Below are positions 1 to 6,153 of a stretch of 64,000 nt of DNA, one piece after another. Origin of the DNA: Nodosilinea sp. PGN35 (GTDB lineage Bacteria; Cyanobacteriota; Cyanobacteriia; Phormidesmidales; Phormidesmidaceae); NCBI RefSeq assembly GCF_029109325.1, contig NZ_JAQKQJ010000023.1, positions 37,472 to 101,471 of the forward strand. Reading direction: 5' to 3'. The stretch's first letter is position 1, and every line of letters begins with the position of its first letter. Made by a program: the position numbers and the translations under genes. Under the pieces are notes generated by a model, which was given only the letters and a program-made list of their open reading frames with translations, did no database searches and had not been told where the DNA came from.

Positions 1-740
1 GCCTCCTTCGCCGACAGGTGCACAATGTAAACTGGCACCTCCGCCAGCTCCGCAATGCGAATCACCCGGTGGGCCGCCTCCCCCTCCATCAGCCGGGGGC
101 GGGTGAGCTGGTGGTACTTGGGCGACGTGTTGCCCTGCTCCAGCGCTTCTTCGATCAGCGCTTGAATCACCACCCCATTCTCAGCGTGGAGGTTGACCAT
201 GCCGCCGTGGTCGCCCGTGCGGCGCATGGTTTTAAAGATAGCGGCATCGTCCACCATCAGCACGCCGGGGTAGGCCATGTAGAGCTTGAAGCTAGACACC
301 CCATCCTGGTTGATCAGGTCGGGCAGCTCCGCCAAAGAGCCGGGGTTGATATCGGTGAGAATGACGTGAAAGGCGTAGTCAACGCAGCACTGGGGCTGGG
401 CGGCAGCCAATCGTCTATCTAAAGCGGCCTTAGGGCTGTCGTTGTGGAACTGCTGGGCAAAGTCAATGATCGTGGTGGTGCCCCCAAAGGCCGCCGAGCG
501 AGTGCCCGTCTCAAAGGTGTCGCAGGTGTAGACATCGTTGCCCATGGGGGTTTCCATGTGCACATGGGCGTCAATGCCGCCGGGCAAGACGAGCAACCCG
601 GCGGCATCGTGGCATTCGGCATTGTCTACCGAGAGCTGGCGGCCAATCGCCTCAATGCGGCCATCTTGAATGAGAATGTCACCCTGGTAGTCGTCTACCG
701 CCGTGACAATGCGACCACCCTGAATCAACACTGATGTCAT
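1..740 (-). CDS. hydA: dihydropyrimidinase / D-hydantoinase family amidohydrolase (C-terminus beyond left edge)
   Basis: Read by hand from an ATG at 738-740; about 246 codons are visible before the edge. The family hydrolyses the cyclic amide of dihydropyrimidines or hydantoins in the cytosol. The binuclear-metal site is visible: HVH at residues 59-61 in the motif GGIDAHVHMETP, the lysine that is normally carbamylated at about K152 (FKLYMAYPG), and metal histidines at about H185 (VNLHAENG) and H241 (YIVHLSAKEA). The segment AAFGGTTTIIDFA after the HVH is typical of the hydantoinase branch rather than of dihydroorotase. Substrate cannot be told from sequence. Nothing downstream is visible, so operon context is unknown. 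Confidence 0.88.
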   Translation of the reverse strand, partial: MTSVLIQGGRIVTAVDDYQGDILIQDGRIEAIGRQLSVDNAECHDAAGLLVLPGGIDAHVHMETPMGNDVYTCDTFETGTRSAAFGGTTTIIDFAQQFHNDSPKAALDRRLAAAQPQCCVDYAFHVILTDINPGSLAELPDLINQDGVSSFKLYMAYPGVLMVDDAAIFKTMRRTGDHGGMVNLHAENGVVIQALIEEALEQGNTSPKYHQLTRPRLMEGEAAHRVIRIAELAEVPVYIVHLSAKE

Positions 741-874
741 AGCAAGCCCGCCAAAGCGAAACTGAAGCGAAACGGCTGGCCGATTGGCCGACTGCCCTGT
801 TCCCCTAAGGGGGACGCAGTGCTGCCATGACTATAGTGAGCGACCTAATAGTTGCCCATTAAATAAATGTGCAG

Positions 875-1120
875 TTAGTTGCGATAGTGCAGCTCTTCGA
901 GCCAGGTGCGTAGCTCGTCGGCGGAGGCGTGCTCGATCGCTATCCGGGTAATGGGGTCGTAGGCGTTCCACAGGGTCTGCTCGGGGGACTCACTAACTTT
1001 CCACACGCGGGGTTCGGTGGTGGTTTCGAGATGGGCCAGCAGGTTTTGCCAGAAGGCACCGAGTCGTCTAACCGGGCTGCTGCTGCGAGGGTTGTGGATT
1101 GGCCAATAGCTGGTATTCAT
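875..1120 (-). CDS. small conserved-looking hypothetical protein, 81 aa
   Basis: The ATG at 1120 is preceded on the minus strand by a good AAAGGAG ribosome site about 7 nt upstream. The product is 81 residues, soluble, with no signal peptide or membrane segment. A central stretch (about residues 34-58, EPRVWKVSESPEQTLWNAYDP) and an acidic helical end resemble short cyanobacterial proteins of unknown function, but I do not recognise a named family. It is transcribed divergently from gifB, so the AT-rich 1121-1330 interval probably holds both promoters. No function is assigned. Confidence 0.6.
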   Translation of the reverse strand: MNTSYWPIHNPRSSSPVRRLGAFWQNLLAHLETTTEPRVWKVSESPEQTLWNAYDPITRIAIEHASADELRTWLEELHYRN

Positions 1121-1305
1121 AAGTAAATCTCCTTTGGGATGGCGTCCGGGGTTCGCGCCACAAACTAATCATAAATTTCTGTATCTAAAACTACAAAAAC
1201 TTTCAGTCATGGTAGATATGAATAACTCTCATGCCCGATCTCTTGCCAGAACGGTGCGCATGCCTTCTATGTAGAATTGTCAAAAGCTGATATTCTCAAA
1301 AAACA

Positions 1306-1319
1306 GTAGCGTATTATAC
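1306..1319 (+). promoter_or_regulatory. NtcA box overlapping the -10 region of gifB
   Basis: The sequence GTAGCGTATTATAC fits the NtcA consensus GTA-N8-TAC exactly. It contains the likely -10 hexamer TATTAT (1312-1317), so a bound NtcA would sit on the promoter. That is a repressing position, as known for gif genes in other cyanobacteria. The riboswitch begins about 15 bp downstream, placing the inferred transcription start near 1325. Confidence 0.72.
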
Positions 1320-1331
1320 AGATATAAGTAA

Positions 1332-1426
1332 AACGTTCATCTCCTGCTGACCGATTTACCGGGTGCATTCCCCCTCAGGCACCCCAGCCAGGAGACGGAA
1401 GTAGGGACACTCCCGAAGGAACGCGC
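1332..1426 (+). ncRNA. glutamine riboswitch (glnA RNA motif) in the gifB leader
   Basis: The conserved parts of the glnA motif are present in order: CGTTC at 1334-1338, the strand TCTCC at 1340-1344, its partner GGAGA at 1391-1395 running into the signature ACGGAAGTAGG (to about 1405), and CCCGAAGGAACGC (1412-1424), whose GAACG closes P1 with CGTTC. Between the TCTCC and GGAGA strands lies a 46-nt insertion that can fold as an extra arm (GGGTGC 1361-1366 with GCACCC 1379-1384; GCTG 1346-1349 with CAGC 1385-1388). The gifB ATG follows 33 nt downstream. Known examples raise expression when glutamine is abundant. Confidence 0.88.
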
Positions 1427-1458
1427 CTCACTACGCATCGCTTCTAGGAGGCGACATC

Positions 1459-1941
1459 ATGAAACTCACCTATCGCGGCATTAGCTACGACGCTCCATCC
1501 CACCCCGCGCCCAAACTGGGCGAAACTATCGATACCGGGCACTATCGCGGTGCTCCCGTTGGGTTTTCTGCCTTGGCCGAGCTGCCCGTTCAGCCCGCTA
1601 ACGATTTGACCTGGCGCGGCGTGCCTTACCGCACGGGCATTGCGGCTCCTGCTGCCATTGCCCCGGTGGTCATCGCCGCAGAGCTGCCGGCTGTGGCAGC
1701 TAGTCTGGCTGCTCCAACGGTGGAGTCTGCCCCAGCGCCCATCAACATCTCTGACCTGGCCCGCAACCTGTTTATTCGTCGTCACCAGCGCAGTCGGCGG
1801 CGCGAGCAGGGCATGATGGTACGCCTGGCAGCGGAGGTTGGCCTTCCTGTAGAAGACGCGGCCCACTACGAAAGCCACATTCAAGGCAAAATGCCCCACG
1901 ATTTCTCCGGCTACGATCGCGGTTCATCAGCCATGAGCTAG
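1459..1941 (+). CDS. gifB: glutamine synthetase inactivating factor IF17-like, with N-terminal DUF4278 repeats
   Basis: 160 aa; ATG preceded by AGGAGG at about 1447-1452. The C-terminal ~65 residues (96-160) carry the basic inhibitor signature of IF7/IF17: a helix RRHQRSRRREQGMM, then RLAAEVG, then HIQGK, ending GYDRGSSAMS. Such factors bind and inactivate glutamine synthetase when nitrogen is plentiful, through Arg-rich contacts. The N-terminal ~65 residues hold two DUF4278-like units (LTYRGISYDAP at 3-13 with HYRG at 29-32; LTWRGVPYRTG near residue 51). An Ala/Pro linker joins the parts. An upstream glutamine riboswitch and NtcA box support the assignment strongly; a hairpin terminator follows. 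The DUF4278 role is unknown. Confidence 0.85.
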   Translation: MKLTYRGISYDAPSHPAPKLGETIDTGHYRGAPVGFSALAELPVQPANDLTWRGVPYRTGIAAPAAIAPVVIAAELPAVAASLAAPTVESAPAPINISDLARNLFIRRHQRSRRREQGMMVRLAAEVGLPVEDAAHYESHIQGKMPHDFSGYDRGSSAMS

Positions 1942-1960
1942 CTTCGAGACGATACGGCAG

Positions 1961-1996
1961 ATGGCCCGGCGCTCTGGCACTCCGGGCCATTTTTTT
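1961..1996 (+). terminator. Rho-independent terminator of gifB
   Basis: A perfect 9-bp stem, ATGGCCCGG (1961-1969) with CCGGGCCAT (1982-1990), has a 12-nt loop and is followed by a run of six T (1991-1996). It lies 20 bp after the gifB stop codon. Confidence 0.92.
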
Positions 1997-2045
1997 GTGC
2001 CATAGCAGGTGAAGTTTAGATTAGGACAGCTTAAAAGGCCACGAT

Positions 2046-2831
2046 TCAAGCCAGGCGAAGCTGGTCTTCATTCTTTGTTCTTTTGTCTTCGTTTTTTTGC
2101 AATAGGGCGTAAATCTCCCCCCACTCTCGTTCGCTCAGGGGTTGGGAGACAAGCTGGCAATTAAACCAGTTTTGGGCCGCCTGGGTTAAAAATTCTTCGA
2201 TTGTGGCGGTTGTCAGTCCTTTGTCTATGGCTTTATGAACCTGGCTCGCTGGTGGTGCTGGCGTTTGAAACACCTGCTGCCACAGATCGGGGTTGGTCGC
2301 GAGTCCGATAGATCCGTGCTGGAGCAGGTAGGCACCGCGCCGTAGCTGGGCGCTGCCGATCGCTTTAATGCCCTGAGCATCAACCAGGTCAGCGCTGGTG
2401 GCCAGGGCAAAGCAGTTGTGCGAACGGCGATAATCCTGGCTCGGTTGCCCAAATTTTAGGGGCACGCCCAACTCTGCCCAGCCTGCAATTAAGAACTGGC
2501 AGAGATATCGATAGGCCTGATCGCGGCTGCCAGCAGTATTGGAAGTGACCAGGGCGTAGGTCAAATCGCCCTGGTGCAGCACCCCGCGCCCGCCGGTCGG
2601 CCGCTGCACCAGCTCCACCCGCTGCCCCTGCCAGACCAAACTTTGCCAGTGGTCTGGCATCTGCCGCCGCTGGCTGGCCCCTAGGGAAATTGCTGCCGGA
2701 TGCCAGGTGTAGAAACGTAAAGTTGGCGGGTGCCCATGGTGCTGATGCTGGTCGAGCAGCCAGGCGTCGATCGCCATCTGCACCGCACCGGGGGCCTCCA
2801 GCAGCGGAATCAGCCGCCAAGCCCGGCTCAC
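2046..2831 (-). CDS. lipM: octanoyltransferase of the LipM / lipoate-ligase-like fold
   Basis: 261 aa of the BPL_LplA_LipB fold. It transfers octanoyl from acyl carrier protein to lipoyl domains, the step before lipoyl synthase. Visible motifs are RPTGGRGVLH (residues 77-86, substrate loop), a cysteine at C140 in SHNCFALAT at the position of the LipM catalytic Cys, KAIGSAQ (156-162) and QHGSI (171-175). The cysteine favours LipM over an ATP-dependent ligase, although family assignment from sequence alone is imperfect. The GTG start overlaps the lipA stop (GTGA), which indicates translational coupling with lipA. The last ~15 residues are charged and low in complexity. Confidence 0.85.
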   Translation of the reverse strand: MSRAWRLIPLLEAPGAVQMAIDAWLLDQHQHHGHPPTLRFYTWHPAAISLGASQRRQMPDHWQSLVWQGQRVELVQRPTGGRGVLHQGDLTYALVTSNTAGSRDQAYRYLCQFLIAGWAELGVPLKFGQPSQDYRRSHNCFALATSADLVDAQGIKAIGSAQLRRGAYLLQHGSIGLATNPDLWQQVFQTPAPPASQVHKAIDKGLTTATIEEFLTQAAQNWFNCQLVSQPLSEREWGEIYALLQKNEDKRTKNEDQLRLA

Positions 2832-3736
2832 GGCGCTTCCCCGGCGTGGTAGGAGCTGCGCACCAGGGGGCCAGAGCGTACGTGCTCAAAGCCCAGTTCC
2901 TGGGCGATTTCTCCCAGCCGCTGAAATTCTGCCGGAGTCCAGTAGCGATCGACCGGGCGGTGATCGAGGGAGGGGCGCATATACTGGCCGATGGTGAGGC
3001 GATCGCACTCCACCCGCCGCAGATCTTGCATGGCCTCAATCAGTTCAGCCTCGGTTTCGCCGTGGCCCACCATCAGCCCCGACTTGGTGGGGATGGTGGG
3101 GGCAAATTCTTTAACTAGCGATAGGACGCGCAAGGAGCGATCGTACTTGGCCCCGCGTCGCACCGGGTCTTGCAGACGGCGCACGGTTTCGAGGTTGTGG
3201 TTGTAGCAGGCGGGTTTGGCGGTCACGACGGTACGGATGCGATCGGCCTGGCTCGCATTCCGCCCGGTGCCACCCCAAAAGTCTGGCGTCAACACTTCGA
3301 TCTCAGTTCCCGGATTCTCCTGGCGAATTCTATCCATCACGGTGACGAACCAGCCCGCGCCGTGATCGGGCAGGTCGTCCCGCGCTACCGAGGTCAGCAC
3401 CACGTAGCGCAGGCCCAGCAGCCGCACCGATTCGGCTACTTTCTCGGGTTCGTGGGGGTCGAGGGCCATGGGGGCGTGGCCCTTGTCTACCTGGCAAAAC
3501 GAGCAGGCGCGGGTGCACACTGCCCCCATCAGCAAAAAGGTGGCGGTGCGGTTGGCGTAGCATTCGCCCCGGTTGGGGCAGCGGCCCTCTTCGCAGATGG
3601 TGTGAATCTGCCGCTCTTTGACAATGCGCTGCACCGCCGAAATCTCGCTGGCGTTGCCGATGGGGCGACGCAGCCAGTCGGGCATGCGCTCTAGCTCAGC
3701 CCTGAGCTGCTGACGCGAATTGGTTGTAGAAGTCAT
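2828..3736 (-). CDS. lipA: lipoyl synthase
   Basis: 302 aa from the ATG at 3736; a longer frame opens upstream but adds a non-homologous 19-residue lead. This radical-SAM enzyme inserts two sulfurs into protein-bound octanoyl groups. The auxiliary cluster motif CX4CX5C is at C48-C53-C59 (ICEEGRCPNRGEC), the radical-SAM CX3CX2C at C74-C78-C81 (CTRACSFC), and the C-terminal RSSY motif at 293-296, so all key residues are intact. It is transcribed ahead of lipM with overlapping stop and start, making a compact lipoylation operon; folB lies 71 bp upstream on the same strand. Confidence 0.96.
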   Translation of the reverse strand: MTSTTNSRQQLRAELERMPDWLRRPIGNASEISAVQRIVKERQIHTICEEGRCPNRGECYANRTATFLLMGAVCTRACSFCQVDKGHAPMALDPHEPEKVAESVRLLGLRYVVLTSVARDDLPDHGAGWFVTVMDRIRQENPGTEIEVLTPDFWGGTGRNASQADRIRTVVTAKPACYNHNLETVRRLQDPVRRGAKYDRSLRVLSLVKEFAPTIPTKSGLMVGHGETEAELIEAMQDLRRVECDRLTIGQYMRPSLDHRPVDRYWTPAEFQRLGEIAQELGFEHVRSGPLVRSSYHAGEAP

Positions 3737-3807
3737 AGGCCCACCAAATACTTTGCCGCCAGCAGGATGAAACCACCCTACAGCCCAGAGCAAACAACCG
3801 TTTGCCC

Positions 3808-4173
3808 CTACTGGATTCTATCGCGGGTGATTTCTACTGCCACCTGGCCGGTGTAGTCGGGGATGGGCGGGGTGAGTTTGGTGACTTTGACCGTCACCCG
3901 CTGCAGACGTGAATCAGAGGCGATTGCTAGGGCGGCGATCGCCCCCGCCAGCCGCTCGATCAGCGCAAACTTTGACTCCCGAATAATCTGCTGGGTGCCC
4001 CCAATCACGGTGCGGTAGTCGTGGGTGTCGGCGAGGCGATCGCTCTGGGTGGCCTCAGCTAGATCTAAGTACAGTGTAACGTCGGCCTGAAACCACTGGC
4101 CCAGCACGTTTTCTTCGGGCAGCGCCCCGGTGTAGCCGTAGGCGCGAATATTGCTCAGGTGAATGGCATCCAT
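3808..4173 (-). CDS. folB: dihydroneopterin aldolase
   Basis: 121 aa, the usual length. It converts 7,8-dihydroneopterin to 6-hydroxymethyl-dihydropterin in folate synthesis. The N-terminal signature (RAYGYTGALPEEN, with the pterin-side Glu at about 20-21), HDYRTV at 51-56, FALIERLA at 69-76, and the C-terminal VTVKVTKLTPPIP with the likely catalytic K99 are all present. It is on the same strand as lipA-lipM, 71 bp apart, and may be co-transcribed. Confidence 0.92.
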   Translation of the reverse strand: MDAIHLSNIRAYGYTGALPEENVLGQWFQADVTLYLDLAEATQSDRLADTHDYRTVIGGTQQIIRESKFALIERLAGAIAALAIASDSRLQRVTVKVTKLTPPIPDYTGQVAVEITRDRIQ

Positions 4174-4275
4174 AGGGAAATAGGGAAAAGTTGAAATACA
4201 GAATTTCTGTTATGGAGAGGGAATGCTGCTGTAGCTCCGCTCGCCAGATATTTTCTGCCAACACATCAAATAAAA

Positions 4276-4300
4276 CCCCCCTGATCAAGGGGGGCAGGGG
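4276..4300. repeat. dispersed C-rich/G-rich palindromic repeat
   Basis: CCCCCCTGATCAAGGGGGG is followed by CAGGGGGGATC, lying in the 213-bp gap between folB and the sigma gene. The form closely resembles the short palindromic element scattered between genes of many cyanobacteria. It could fold in either transcript; there is no T-run, so I do not call it a terminator. Confidence 0.6.
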
Positions 4301-4386
4301 GGATCTCTGGCGAGATCGTTGACCGCTGCCCTCCCCAACTCGGGGGGCGAAGGATTTGGAGATGTGTCTTACCGCATGGTGTTGAA

Positions 4387-5562
4387 CTACTTGAGCCAAC
4401 CTTTGAGGCGGGCGGCCACCTGGGGCCGCCGCAGCTTGCGCATGGCTTTGGTCTGAATCTGGCGCACCCGCTCTCGGGAGAGGTTAAAAATGCCGCCCAC
4501 CTCTTCTAGGGTGTGGGTTTCGCCCGTGGCCAGCCCGTAGCGCAGAGTAATGATATCTTTTTCGCGTTCGGTGAGCACCTCGCCCAGCACGCTGGTGATC
4601 TCCTGGCGCATCATGTTTTCGCTAATTTTAGACTCCGGCGTTTGGGTGCTGCTGTCTTCGAGCAGCTCCATCAGTTCGGTGTCTTCGCCTTTGCCAACGC
4701 GGTGGTTGAGGGAGAGCGATCGCCTGCGCACCTGCTGCAAACTTCTCAGCTGATCGACGGTGACATCAAGGGCGTCGGCCAGCTCTTGCTCACTGGGGTT
4801 GCGCTGCAAGTCGCGCCGCAGATCGCGGTGAGCCTTCTTGAGCTTGTTCAACTTTTCCACAATGTGGATCGGCAGGCGAATGGTGCGGGCATCGTTAGCG
4901 ATGGTGCGCGTAATGCCCTGACGAATCCACCAGTAAGCGTAGGTCGAAAATTTATAACCCTTGTCGGGATCAAATTTTTCGGTGGCTCGGTTGAGGCCGA
5001 GGGCACCCTCTTGAATGAGATCGAGAAAGGGCACCCCCCGATTTAAATAGCGCTTGGCGATCGACACCACCAGCCGTAGATTAGATCGGATCATTCGCCG
5101 CTTAGCGGTGCGGCCATCGTGGAGCTTTTGGGTGAACTCTGCCTCGCTGACCTTGAGTTTCTCGATGAGTTCTTGTCGGTTGGGTTTGCGGCCCAACTCT
5201 TTCTGAAGTTTTTCGCTAGCGGTTTCGACCTTAGATAAGAAGCGTACCTGCCGGGCCAGCTCAATTTCTTCGCTAGGCTTCAGCAGGGGATAGCGTGCCA
5301 TCTCTTTAAAGAAGGCCCCGACCGCATCGTCGGTTAGGGTCTTGCTATAGCCCGACAGCCCCATCTCCGACATGGCCTCTGACTGAGAAAATTTAGCCAG
5401 AACCTCCCGATCTTCGTCCCAGGCCGTGAGGTCAGGGGTGAGTTGGCTATCGGCGGCAGATACCTTTTCTGCCACCCGATTCAAATCGGTGTCGAACCCA
5501 TCCATGGGTTCGTCGGCCCAAGCAATAGAACTGTCTCTGTCGGAGTTATATGTAGTAGCCAT
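4387..5562 (-). CDS. sigC: RNA polymerase sigma-70 factor, group 2 (SigC-like)
   Basis: 391 aa. Region 1.2 (DAVGAFFKEMARYPLLKPSEEIELARQ) starts near residue 79, region 2 (NLRLVVSIAKRYLNRGVPFLDLIQEG, then the -10-binding YAYWWIRQGITRTI) spans about 161-228, and region 4 with its helix-turn-helix (LEEVGGIFNLSRERVRQIQTKAMRKLRRP) is near 352-380. The N-terminus is a short acidic arm instead of the large region 1.1 of a primary sigma, and the end RLKGWLK differs from SigA, so this is a group 2 factor. The match to SigC (FFKEMARYPLL) is from memory and is the least certain part. A 590-bp gap lies upstream. Confidence 0.85.
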   Translation of the reverse strand: MATTYNSDRDSSIAWADEPMDGFDTDLNRVAEKVSAADSQLTPDLTAWDEDREVLAKFSQSEAMSEMGLSGYSKTLTDDAVGAFFKEMARYPLLKPSEEIELARQVRFLSKVETASEKLQKELGRKPNRQELIEKLKVSEAEFTQKLHDGRTAKRRMIRSNLRLVVSIAKRYLNRGVPFLDLIQEGALGLNRATEKFDPDKGYKFSTYAYWWIRQGITRTIANDARTIRLPIHIVEKLNKLKKAHRDLRRDLQRNPSEQELADALDVTVDQLRSLQQVRRRSLSLNHRVGKGEDTELMELLEDSSTQTPESKISENMMRQEITSVLGEVLTEREKDIITLRYGLATGETHTLEEVGGIFNLSRERVRQIQTKAMRKLRRPQVAARLKGWLK

Positions 5563-5948
5563 GGGGTAAATAAAACTGTATACCTACGGGTCGAAGCATG
5601 CAGATTGAAGGCATGTATATTCGGAGTGCCCTGCCGACGGCAGCCCCAGACAAAACGCTTGATCCCGGAATTGGATCTTTAGACTTATTTTGTGAGTCCA
5701 CAATACGGATAATTTTGTGAATTCCCAGGCAATGTAACATTTCTTTGGCAACTTGCGTAGTGTAACAGCGAATCCAAAAAATGAACCGAAAATTTAAGGG
5801 CAACCTCAGATATTTTTTGCTATCCTCAGACACTTTGCCTTGATATTGATCGCCGCGTGGAGATAGAGAGGCTGGTCTTGGGACGGGGGCGATTGCTGTT
5901 GGCGGGGGAACGTGATCGATACGGTTTCTTTTCTCTAGTTTGACTCCG

Positions 5949-5997
5949 TTTTCCACAGGCAAGGAGAAGTTTTCCACAGAATGTAACCTGTGGAAAA
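5949..5997. promoter_or_regulatory. cluster of three exact DnaA-type boxes
   Basis: TTTTCCACA, the form used as the DnaA box in cyanobacteria, occurs at 5949-5957 and 5970-5978 on the plus strand and inverted (TGTGGAAAA) at 5989-5997. The two direct copies are exactly 21 bp apart, two helical turns, and the third faces them. Three exact 9-mers in 49 bp is far above chance. Either a replication-related site or DnaA control of priA or sigC is possible. Confidence 0.65.
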
Positions 5998-6094
5998 CCA
6001 GAGGGCTGGAGTGTTTAAATTAAATCCTGTTGTCCGAAGGACTGCTTTTGGTTGGCAGGCTACAGCCCTTGCGTCGGACTGGGATGCCCTGAGC

Positions 6095-6129
6095 CTGCCA
6101 GTGGGTTAGACAACCTCTTACACTGGCAG
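6095..6129 (+). promoter_or_regulatory. nested stem-loop in the priA leader
   Basis: CTGCCAGTG (6095-6103) pairs with CACTGGCAG (6121-6129), enclosing a second hairpin GGTT-AGAC-AACC (6104-6115). It ends 24 bp before the GTG start of priA. There is no T-run, so a role in translation or RNA stability is more likely than termination. Confidence 0.4.
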
Positions 6130-6153
6130 AGGTAATGTAGGTGGTTAAAACGC

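Larger units (their letters stand above)
5563..6153. other. intergenic region between divergent sigC and priA
   Basis: There is no convincing gene in this 591-bp interval; the open frames in it have no family resemblance. The left part (5690-5840) is AT-rich and must contain the sigC promoter. The middle holds a cluster of three DnaA-type boxes (5949-5997), and the right end has a stem-loop in the priA leader (6095-6129). Confidence 0.6.

Noticed and set aside
5546..5977. 143-codon minus-strand frame upstream of sigC
   Set aside because: Crosses the DnaA-type box cluster and the sigC promoter region; no protein-like pattern.
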